Below are positions 46,030-53,403 of a stretch of DNA of 64,000 nt, one piece after another. Position numbers and translations under genes: made by a program. Under the pieces are notes generated by a model. The model searched no databases and was not told the origin of the DNA. It saw only the letters and a list, made by a program, of their open reading frames with translations. The DNA comes from Lachnotalea glycerini (GTDB lineage: Bacteria > Bacillota > Clostridia > Lachnospirales > Lachnospiraceae): assembly GCF_003201285.1 (NCBI RefSeq), contig NZ_QICS01000006.1, forward strand, positions 186,001-250,000. Reading direction: 5' to 3'. How positions within the stretch are numbered: position 1 is the first letter of the stretch; every line of letters begins with the position of its first letter.

Positions 46030-47193
46030 GTGACTGTGTTCATTGAGTGTGTAGGTGTTACACTACAAGCAATTGTTGCAACAATTATTATTGATAGATT
46101 ATCTGATATCAAGGTAGAAAGCAAAACCTATATTGCCAAGTTGATATGCATTTGTTTGAATTTTTTGATTTGGTATTACATTAAGGATTTAGGAAGATGG
46201 AGTTATTCTGTAGTTACGTTATTTGAAATTTTAAATTTTAGCCTGTATACAATTACATTGAAGCGGCAAAAATTTATTGCATCATTTGCAACAGTAACGG
46301 CATCAATTATTTTAAATGTTTTTAGTGGGTTAATTTTGGCTGTACTTATTTATATTTCATTTAATGTTAATAGAAGTAATTCATATGTTTATATTTTCAT
46401 TACTATGTTAACGGTAGCTGTATTATTTTGTATTGTGTGGATTAGAGATTTGTATTATGCTGAACGGGAGAAAAAGCAACTTTGGGAAGATAACTTTAAA
46501 ATGTCTGAACGATTACATAAATCCAAAGAAATTCTTTCTCTTTTAAATTATGTTTTAAATAAAATTAAAAATAATAATGACTTTGAGGAGTTTAATGAAT
46601 TAATTAGTGAGGTACGTAAACTATGTAGTGAACAGATAGATGAAAGTGAGAATGATGATATGCAATATAAAAGTTTTCCGTGCACTGGTCTTCATATTCT
46701 GGATGAGCAGATACAATTATATGGAAAAGAGGCTGCAACGAAAGGAATTAATTTTGATGTATTTGTCAATGTTAAGATGTCAGATGCTTTAAATAAACAT
46801 AATATATCTAATCTTGAATTTTTACGGCTTATAGGAAATCTAATGAGAAATGCATTTCGCTCAGTCGAAAAAAAAGGAACTGGGAATATTTTATTAATAA
46901 TGGGTTGTGTAAATGAGGCTTTGGAAGTTGAAATTTATGACGATGGAGTGACTTTTCCGATTCATATTCTAAATGAATTTGGAAAAAGAGGAAATACTGA
47001 TGGAGGAACAGGCCATGGAATTGCAGAAATGTTGGATATTTTAAATCGTTATAACGCCTCCTATAAGTTAACAGAGTATGATGGTGATATGGGATTTACG
47101 AAAGGTATCAGTATTATATGGAATAATCAGAATCAAAGATGGTTAGAAACCTTTAGGTTCAATCAGATTTCCGAAAATAGTATATTTGATTAA
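46030..47193 (+). CDS. AgrC-like membrane sensor with GHKL ATPase domain
   Basis: 387 residues: about five N-terminal transmembrane helices (residues 1-140), a coiled linker, then an HATPase domain with N box IGNLMRNAFRSVEKK and G boxes IYDDGVTF and GTGHGIAEML. A clear phospho-His motif is not seen; RLHKSKEILSLLN is the likeliest place. Start is GTG at 46030 with an unusually strong AAGGGGGGAG RBS. Placed next to the Spo0A-like regulator and the T7SS genes, it may be their signal sensor; pairing is inferred. Confidence 0.75.
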   Translation: MTVFIECVGVTLQAIVATIIIDRLSDIKVESKTYIAKLICICLNFLIWYYIKDLGRWSYSVVTLFEILNFSLYTITLKRQKFIASFATVTASIILNVFSGLILAVLIYISFNVNRSNSYVYIFITMLTVAVLFCIVWIRDLYYAEREKKQLWEDNFKMSERLHKSKEILSLLNYVLNKIKNNNDFEEFNELISEVRKLCSEQIDESENDDMQYKSFPCTGLHILDEQIQLYGKEAATKGINFDVFVNVKMSDALNKHNISNLEFLRLIGNLMRNAFRSVEKKGTGNILLIMGCVNEALEVEIYDDGVTFPIHILNEFGKRGNTDGGTGHGIAEMLDILNRYNASYKLTEYDGDMGFTKGISIIWNNQNQRWLETFRFNQISENSIFD

Positions 47194-47202
47194 AGGCTCA
47201 AT

Positions 47203-47230
47203 ACCGGTGGATAAATCTTCCGGTTTTTTT
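47203..47230 (+). terminator. Terminator after the sensor gene
   Basis: ACCGG...CCGGT with a short stem and a seven-base T-run. Repeat copy B starts right at its end. Confidence 0.7.
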
Positions 47231-47231
47231 G

Positions 47232-47411
47232 TTTCATAGGAAAGACCTTGTTGTTAACGCATAAAAGCTTTGATTCCTATGAAATAAAAACACAATGCGC
47301 ACGAATGCAAGTGGAAAATGTCACTGCGTAACAGCATTCGGCGCGGCAAAGCGGTCAAGTCCCTCATGAGTGAGGGATTAGGGAGCTGATGTTGACTAGT
47401 CCGCTTTGTTC
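47232..47411 (+). repeat. Intact copy B of the 180-bp multi-hairpin repeat
   Basis: Matches copy A at 9068-9247 over its full length. Here the outer pair TTTCATAGGAA/TTCCTATGAAA is perfect, as are CGAATGC/GCATTCG, TCCCTCA/TGAGGGA and AAAGCGG/CCGCTTT. Differences from copy A mostly fall in loops or keep pairing through G-U changes. It fills most of the 289-base gap between the kinase and regulator genes. Confidence 0.85.
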
Positions 47412-47482
47412 TAAATCTGTTATTTTATATTTATAACTGTATACTAATGCTGTCAAATGAATGACAGCATTATTTCTAAGGA

Positions 47483-48271
47483 TTAAGAATACAATTGGGT
47501 TTTCTCTGATTTGCCATAAAGCCTTATTTTCATATTACTTATAAATTCTCCATTGCTTGGCCGTCCATTTTTATTGTTTACATCAAAAGGATAATGTTTT
47601 TGAAGTTGTATCAGGCTGGCATTATTCCAAACATGTTCAATTGCCATGCGAATTGCTTTTTCTATATTAGCAGGATCAGTTTGATATTGTGTAGCTAGTG
47701 CAGGGTAAATTGTTTTAGATATTTGATAATAGTCATCTTGAATTTCAGATAAGAGAAGAAGTGCGGCTGTAATATATTCAGTTCCTATATATTTTATACT
47801 AAATCCAATATTTTGCAGTTCTTGTGAAATGCTTTTTCTTAACAACTGCTTTTCCTCGCTAATATTTGCATTTTTTGATTTATGATATTTAAACGCTTTC
47901 TCGATAATAAATAGTACTTGGTTAGGAGTATAGCTTGAGTTGGCTTTTTGAAAAATAAAATCAACTTTCAGTTCTTTTCTTAAATACTGCAAAATGGATT
48001 CCGAGCAATTATTTGTTGTTACAGCAACAAACGGTTGATCTATGGGAAGTTCCCTCATTCTTTCCGCTAATTGGATTCCATTTCCTTCCTGCAGCTCTAG
48101 GTCTAAAACTATTACATCTATGTATCCATTTTTCAATATATTTAATGCTTCCTTTTCGCTTCCTGTTTCACCATATAATTCAAATTGCTTATGAAAATGA
48201 ATACAAGTTTTAAATTCTAATCTTTGGTTTATATTATCTTCAATTAATAATAATTTAATTTTTTCATACAT
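47483..48271 (-). CDS. Spo0A-like response regulator (receiver plus Spo0A_C)
   Basis: About 262 residues. Receiver domain: acidic pocket LLLIEDN, phospho-Asp in VIVLDLELQEGNG, Lys in FIFQKAN. The C-terminal half matches the Spo0A effector domain: KTIYPALATQYQTDPANIEKAIRMAIEHVW, then GRPSNGEFIS. It differs from true Spo0A throughout the receiver, so it is taken as a paralogue. ATG 48271 is preferred over 48280 for RBS spacing (AGGGGA). Divergent from esaA, whose promoter carries 0A-box-like sites, so it is the likely T7SS regulator. Confidence 0.8.
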   Translation of the reverse strand: MYEKIKLLLIEDNINQRLEFKTCIHFHKQFELYGETGSEKEALNILKNGYIDVIVLDLELQEGNGIQLAERMRELPIDQPFVAVTTNNCSESILQYLRKELKVDFIFQKANSSYTPNQVLFIIEKAFKYHKSKNANISEEKQLLRKSISQELQNIGFSIKYIGTEYITAALLLLSEIQDDYYQISKTIYPALATQYQTDPANIEKAIRMAIEHVWNNASLIQLQKHYPFDVNNKNGRPSNGEFISNMKIRLYGKSEKTQLYS

Positions 48272-48379
48272 TTTTTTCATCCCCTATTTTAATGTATTAA
48301 TATTATAGCATTAATTGTTAAAATTTGGAAATAAAAATTAATTTTATATTAATTATTACTGAAAAAGATAAGACATTAA

Positions 48380-48497
48380 TCGACAAAAAGCGACTTGCAA
48401 AGATAAAGAAGTTTAGGGCTAGGGATTACAAAAAGCTCAATTTCGACAAAATATGAAAAAATACTCGACCTTAATGTTTGGATCCTTATAGTATAGT
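48380..48497 (+). promoter_or_regulatory. esaA promoter with 0A-box-like sites
   Basis: TCGAC motifs at 48380-48384 (TCGACAAAAAG), 48443-48447 (TTTCGACAAAAT, the exact complement of 0A box TTTTGTCGAAA) and 48465-48469. The last overlaps the -35 position of TATAGT (48487-48492) with a 16-base spacer, the geometry of Spo0A-activated sigma-A promoters. The neighbouring Spo0A-like regulator is the obvious candidate to bind. Confidence 0.6.
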
Positions 48498-48518
48498 GAT
48501 GTTACAAAACTGAAAATA

Positions 48519-51206
48519 ATGAATGAAAGGAATAGTAATAATACGATGAAAAAGATAATCATAATTACTATGAGTATAATAATTTTTTGTGCAGTTGGAT
48601 TTGCTTGCTATTTTGCTGGAAACGTTGTTGGAAGTAAAAAGATTGTCCATTCGTCCGATTCGATAAAAAAAAGCGCAAATGATAATACAGAACAGTACAT
48701 TGCTGTAGTGAATTTAGATGAAGGTACAGTTTTATCTAATAATGAGACTATCTATTATGGTGAACAGGTAATTCGCTTTTCAGATGAATCATTTCTTTAT
48801 ACCTCACTAGAGGATGCAAGACGGGGAATTGAGAATGATAGTTATGGAGCATATATTATCATACCTTCTACGTTTTCTCAAAGTATCGATAGCCTTAACA
48901 GCAGTCCGACTCAGTCAATTTTTAAATATGCGTTAAATACAAATTTTGATGGTGAAAAACAAAAAGAGATTCTATACAAGGTATTAAGCTTTGGAGAAGA
49001 TTTAAAAAATGATATAAGCTATATGTATCTAGCAAATATTTTGCAAGAATTTCATGAAGCTCAGGATTATACATCGGCTGTAATGGATAATGACTTAAAG
49101 GAAAAAAATATAATTGAAGAAATACAAGCCTCCGATTTAGTTGAAATGGTGATTATACCGGAAACTGAAAAAGAAGAAAACAACTTAACTGCTCTAGATA
49201 TAACGGATTTTATGTCAAACAATAATGCTTTGGTGAAAAATATTGATGAAGAATATAAAGGTGATATTGATGACTCAATGGAACAGTTAACAAACTTAAA
49301 TAATAGCGGAAAGACGCTTTCGCAAGCACTAACAAATTTAACTGCTAAGGTTGGAGAAATTAAACTGCAGACGGATGATAAGGGTAATGTTGTATATGAA
49401 AAAGGGATTCAGTCTTTTTCGCAAAGTCTTACAGATTTTAATACAAAACTACAGTTAAGTAAGTCAGATATATTATCTGAGACAGATACGCTAGAGGAGC
49501 AACGTAATTATATTGCAACAGCATTAAAGGATAGTATTGAAAAGTATAATAATCAATTAAAAGCAGAAATGAAAGAATTACTTTCTAATCATAAACAAGA
49601 CTTAAGTGAATCGTTGCCTGCTTTAACTTGCGCTATAGTTGATGACTCAAATGGTAAACAGATTAAAATTACAAGCAATAGTATAGAAGGAGAAGAAGCA
49701 CCGAGCTTACTTGTTTCAATTGTGAGTGATGATTCTGATGTGATAGCGAAAAGAAAAGAGTGCTTAGATACTATATTAAATAAATTACTAGAAGCAAAAG
49801 AAGAAACAGAAACGATCGAAGTAACCTTAGAGGGGAAAACATCTGAGAGTGATGAAGAGAACGCAGAGGAAGAGACAAAAGAGGAAGAGACAAAAGAGGA
49901 AGAGACAAAAGAGGAAGAGACAAAAGAAGAAAACGTTGAAGAAAAGGCAACAGGGGAAGAAACAAAAGAGGAAGAAACCGTTGAAGAAAATGTAACAGGG
50001 GAGAAGACAACGAAAGAAGACACTGAGGAAGAGTCAACGCAAGAGGAAGATAAATCAGCAGAAGAGGAAACAGGCAGTGAATCAGTTATTTCATTATCTG
50101 GTTCAGTTGAAGTAAATAAGTCTGTTGCTACAGCATTTGCTGCATGTGATTCAGACGCTGATATATTACAACTGCTTAATGAATGTGGATATAACAGTGC
50201 GTTAGATTTTATTGGAGATATAACAAAGGGTAGTATATCACTGGAGCCTATCACTTATCTTAAAATTGATGGAAATATAAGTGAATTGGAAAGCTATGTA
50301 AAATCAGGAATGGATTTTGTAAAAGAGGATGTATATCAAATTACAGAATTTTCAGGAAATACATTTGATGAATCCGGCAACTCTCGTATGGATGAAAACT
50401 GTAATCCAATAACTGCCTCTAATCTTTTGGAGAACTATAGTGTGCAAATCCAAGATATAAAGCCTGAAATATCCGCAATAGAAGAAATCGATTCGCAATT
50501 TGTTAAAGAAATTGTAAACAATAGCTGCATATTACCCCTGATTGAAAGAACAGAAAAAATTAAAAAGATTTTTGAACAAAGATATTTAGACGAAATGACA
50601 GATGTGGCTGCATATCAAAATTTATTGGCGGCTTATAATCCCATTAAGGATACTTCGAAGATTGATGATTATGTATCACAAATGGAAACAAATGGGTATG
50701 CAATGCAAGAAAGTGTAAGAGAAAATAATCAAGATTATATAGAGTTTACAGAAAAAGTATATACATCCACAGATGAAAATTTAACAATTTTAAAGACGCA
50801 TATAGAAGAAGCTGAAGAAACATCAAAAAATATGGTATCAAATGGACTAGCAGAGGCAAAAGCTTTAAAAGAATCTACCAGTAAGGAAAATCAGCTAATG
50901 ATGTCTGAATTTGCTGCGAAGCTTCCGTATACAAGACTCGGAACAATGGAATATACACAAGCATATGAATTTATTGCAAGTCCATTGAAACTGATGCAGG
51001 TGTCAAATTATCAGAAATTAAAGGATAATGTTACAATTTTAGCTGACTCTGAAGCAGAGCAAGATACTACTAAGAAACAATCTAGCAAAAAGGAAATTTA
51101 TGTTAGAGGATTCTTATACATACTATTAGTTTTTATGATAGTAATCTTGTTTGTAAATGTAATTCTTCAAAAGAAAAGAAATAAAAAAATAGTCCCCAAT
51201 ACATAG
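48519..51206 (+). CDS. esaA: Type VII secretion protein EsaA (YueB/Pip-like)
   Basis: 895 residues: N-terminal transmembrane helix (about 12-32), an extracellular Pip-like domain (YIAVVNLDEGTVLSNNETIYYG, SYGAYIIIPSTFSQS), long helical regions, an acidic Glu/Thr/Lys repeat tract (about 450-510) and one C-terminal helix (GFLYILLVFMIVILFVNVI) before a basic tail. EsaA proteins in staphylococci have several C-terminal helices; one here is unusual. First gene of the secretion operon. ATG 48519 has no good RBS; ATG 48546 lies 14 bases after AAAGGA, so the start is uncertain. Confidence 0.82.
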   Translation: MNERNSNNTMKKIIIITMSIIIFCAVGFACYFAGNVVGSKKIVHSSDSIKKSANDNTEQYIAVVNLDEGTVLSNNETIYYGEQVIRFSDESFLYTSLEDARRGIENDSYGAYIIIPSTFSQSIDSLNSSPTQSIFKYALNTNFDGEKQKEILYKVLSFGEDLKNDISYMYLANILQEFHEAQDYTSAVMDNDLKEKNIIEEIQASDLVEMVIIPETEKEENNLTALDITDFMSNNNALVKNIDEEYKGDIDDSMEQLTNLNNSGKTLSQALTNLTAKVGEIKLQTDDKGNVVYEKGIQSFSQSLTDFNTKLQLSKSDILSETDTLEEQRNYIATALKDSIEKYNNQLKAEMKELLSNHKQDLSESLPALTCAIVDDSNGKQIKITSNSIEGEEAPSLLVSIVSDDSDVIAKRKECLDTILNKLLEAKEETETIEVTLEGKTSESDEENAEEETKEEETKEEETKEEETKEENVEEKATGEETKEEETVEENVTGEKTTKEDTEEESTQEEDKSAEEETGSESVISLSGSVEVNKSVATAFAACDSDADILQLLNECGYNSALDFIGDITKGSISLEPITYLKIDGNISELESYVKSGMDFVKEDVYQITEFSGNTFDESGNSRMDENCNPITASNLLENYSVQIQDIKPEISAIEEIDSQFVKEIVNNSCILPLIERTEKIKKIFEQRYLDEMTDVAAYQNLLAAYNPIKDTSKIDDYVSQMETNGYAMQESVRENNQDYIEFTEKVYTSTDENLTILKTHIEEAEETSKNMVSNGLAEAKALKESTSKENQLMMSEFAAKLPYTRLGTMEYTQAYEFIASPLKLMQVSNYQKLKDNVTILADSEAEQDTTKKQSSKKEIYVRGFLYILLVFMIVILFVNVILQKKRNKKIVPNT
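49866..49925 (+). repeat. Perfect 15-bp tandem repeat in esaA
   Basis: GAGGAAGAGACAAAA occurs four times without a break, encoding Glu-Glu-Glu-Thr-Lys, followed by degenerate copies up to about 50045. A unit of 15 bases keeps the frame when copies are gained or lost. Confidence 0.9.
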
Positions 51207-51265
51207 GCAGTTAACTGTTTATACAGTTTTGCAAATAAATTATACCCAAAAAAGGAGAAATAAAA

Positions 51266-51568
51266 ATGGCAGACGTAAATAATATTAAATTAAGTCCTGA
51301 GCAGATGTCTCAAAAAGCGAGTGAATTTGACACAAGATGTGAGGAATTTAACCAGGTAGTAAGCACAATGAGAAATATGGTATCAACTCTATGTGATGAA
51401 TGGGCAGGACACAGTAGTCAAGCTTTCTATGACCAGTTTTCTGCATTAGAACCAAGCTTTAAAGCTACAAGTGACCTAATTACATCCATTGCACAGCAGT
51501 TACGTGATGTATCCAGTATTATGCAAAGTGTTGATCAAGAAATTGCTTCTAAGATTGGAGTGAATTAA
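51266..51568 (+). CDS. esxA: WXG100 secretion substrate EsxA
   Basis: 100 residues, two helices joined by the WxG turn (CDEWAGHSSQAFYDQF). It is the small dimeric substrate and marker of T7SS. No signal peptide, as expected. RBS AAAAGGAG is strong. The hairpin just after it may raise its level over downstream genes. Confidence 0.95.
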   Translation: MADVNNIKLSPEQMSQKASEFDTRCEEFNQVVSTMRNMVSTLCDEWAGHSSQAFYDQFSALEPSFKATSDLITSIAQQLRDVSSIMQSVDQEIASKIGVN

Positions 51569-51579
51569 TTATCCCGCAT

Positions 51580-51608
51580 TACCACTGTTCTTAGAACAGT
51601 GGTATTTT
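51580..51608 (+). terminator. Hairpin/attenuator after esxA
   Basis: TACCACTGTTC, loop TTA, GAACAGTGGTA followed by TTTT: an 11-bp perfect stem with a short T-run. It likely ends part of the transcripts after esxA while letting others continue. Confidence 0.7.
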
Positions 51609-51655
51609 AAAAAGATAAACTGTAGAACAGTATGAAATAGACGAGGTAGATAGTA

Positions 51656-52072
51656 ATGGAAGACAAAACTGATATTGTGATTGATCCGGCAGTACTTAAT
51701 GAACGCACAACCACCTATTCATCTCTTACTGATATTAATGGAACAAATGTATTTAGTAATGCTTTTCAAGAAAAGGTAAGAGAATATAATGAGCAGGAAA
51801 ATCAGAATTACGTTGTGATACAAGAAAAAGTTTTTGTTAAGCAATTGAATAGCAGTTCAGATGTTTATGAAATAGTTAAAAATGAAATGTTTAGCAATAG
51901 TGAAATAAAGGTGCTAAAGGGAGCTTCGACTTCCGAAGCAAAGGGAATAGGATTTGCCATTCCTATTATTGGTATAGCCATAGTCATTTTAATTTTAATT
52001 ATGTTTCGTTATATTGAGAAACGAAGGAGGAAGTGGGCGAGCCATGATGTTGACACTTACGTTTATGAGTAA
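51656..52072 (+). CDS. essA: EssA-like membrane protein
   Basis: 138 residues: a mostly polar extracytoplasmic-type region, one transmembrane helix (FAIPIIGIAIVILILIMF, about 102-120) and a basic tail RYIEKRRRKW. Size, single helix and position between esxA and esaB fit EssA, though sequence motifs are weak. Overlaps esaB by 29 bases. Confidence 0.65.
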   Translation: MEDKTDIVIDPAVLNERTTTYSSLTDINGTNVFSNAFQEKVREYNEQENQNYVVIQEKVFVKQLNSSSDVYEIVKNEMFSNSEIKVLKGASTSEAKGIGFAIPIIGIAIVILILIMFRYIEKRRRKWASHDVDTYVYE

Positions 52073-52280
52073 AGAGATACGCTTGAATATAGACATTCAG
52101 GTTAACTCTCAGCAAAAGATTCTAGATACAATATATATATTAAAAGAAGCCCATATTCTGCAGGGTATGGAGCCAGAATATATGAAAGTGAAATCGATTC
52201 GAAAGGGAATGTATGTAAATATAGATAATACTTATGAAGTAGAACATATTAACACAAGTGATATTTTGGAGCTGGTATGA
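52044..52280 (+). CDS. esaB: EsaB/YukD ubiquitin-like protein
   Basis: About 79 residues; MMLTLTFMSKEIRLNIDIQV.. has the beta-grasp look of YukD/EsaB, cytoplasmic regulators of T7SS. A frame opens at 52014, but ATG 52044 matches the family length and start. Ends just before essB; the essB start is within 14 bases. Confidence 0.8.
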   Translation: MMLTLTFMSKEIRLNIDIQVNSQQKILDTIYILKEAHILQGMEPEYMKVKSIRKGMYVNIDNTYEVEHINTSDILELV

Positions 52281-52293
52281 GGAGGAGATGACA

Positions 52294-53400
52294 GTGGAGC
52301 AAACAAATTTAATTGAGGTTAAAAAGAAATCAGCGTTTATAGCAAAAAATCAATTTGAATATAAGAAAATTATTTTCCCAAATGCCTATTTGATAGATAT
52401 GACAATGGAAGAAGAAAAAGAAGATTTGGTTTTTTGCTATAATATACAGGAAAAAAAGTCTTTATTAGAAATAAGAAAAGATGACATCCTTACAATTCTT
52501 GCAGTACTGATTAATATGGAACAATTGCAAAAAGCAATAACGGAATATAACTTTACCATGAATCCGGATAATCTTTATTATAATATTAACAGACAGATAT
52601 TTGTAAAGGAAAGAGATATTTATCAGGATGGACGTGGCTATGAAGAGGAAGAATTTTTAGATAATTATAAAGCGCTTATTGGCTTCGCCTTACAAAAAAA
52701 ATACTCCTATGAAGATTTTAGAAAAGGTGGCAAGAAATTATTATCTAAAAACCAGTTGCAAAATTGTATTAGAGAAGCAAAGTCTATACAAGAAGTAAAA
52801 AATATTCTAATAAAGGAATATGAGCGAGTAGAGAATGAGAGAAGAGATAAGAAGCTGTTATTAAATAAAAGCTCCTTGCAGAGAATGAAGGCGGCAATTG
52901 TAACTCTTAGTGTGTTCTTTGTAGTGTTTACTGGTTATATTGGCTATCGCCTTATCATAATAGATCCCTATACAGAAGCAATCATCCAGTCGGATGATGC
53001 CTATATAGCACAGGATTATGTAAGCTGCATTGATTTTATGGATAATGTGAAAGTGCCAAATATGAAAGTGACTCAGAAATATATCTTAGCTAATTCTTAT
53101 ATTAGAAGTGAAAATTTAACCCAGGAGCAAAAAAATAATATCTTAGCAAACATTTCTTTAAAGGAAATACCTGAAAGACTTGAATATTGGATTTACCTGG
53201 GTCGAGGCGATACAGATAAAGCAATTGATATAGCGATGCAGCAGTCGGATGACGAGCTTCTTTTGTACGCATACATGAAGAAAAAATCTTATATTGAAGC
53301 AGATACGGGACTAACAGGAGAAGAAAAAACGCAGCAATTAAAAAACATCAGTACACTGATGGAGCCATTGATTGAACAATATGATGCAGAGGATAAATAA
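52294..53400 (+). CDS. essB: T7SS membrane protein EssB/YukC
   Basis: About 368 residues: an N-terminal pseudokinase-like cytoplasmic domain, one transmembrane helix (AAIVTLSVFFVVFTGYIGYRLIII) and an extracytoplasmic TPR-like C terminus (YIAQDYVSCIDFMDNVKV.., RGDTDKAIDIAMQQSDDELLLYAYM). EssB links to EssC in the membrane complex. GTG 52294 lies eight bases after GGAGG; ATG 52288 and an upstream ATG 52258 are too close to or before that RBS. Confidence 0.86.
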   Translation: MEQTNLIEVKKKSAFIAKNQFEYKKIIFPNAYLIDMTMEEEKEDLVFCYNIQEKKSLLEIRKDDILTILAVLINMEQLQKAITEYNFTMNPDNLYYNINRQIFVKERDIYQDGRGYEEEEFLDNYKALIGFALQKKYSYEDFRKGGKKLLSKNQLQNCIREAKSIQEVKNILIKEYERVENERRDKKLLLNKSSLQRMKAAIVTLSVFFVVFTGYIGYRLIIIDPYTEAIIQSDDAYIAQDYVSCIDFMDNVKVPNMKVTQKYILANSYIRSENLTQEQKNNILANISLKEIPERLEYWIYLGRGDTDKAIDIAMQQSDDELLLYAYMKKKSYIEADTGLTGEEKTQQLKNISTLMEPLIEQYDAEDK

Positions 53401-53403
53401 GGT

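Noticed and set aside
47483-48271. Possibility that this is the master regulator Spo0A itself
   Set aside because: The receiver domain lacks the usual Spo0A sequence, and the gene lies in a T7SS locus rather than next to spoIVB; treated as a paralogue.
49589-50254. Long minus-strand frame (221 codons, Ser/Val-rich) opposite esaA
   Set aside because: It is the reverse reading of the Glu/Thr/Lys repeat tract, has no RBS or homology-like motifs, and esaA is clearly the coding strand.
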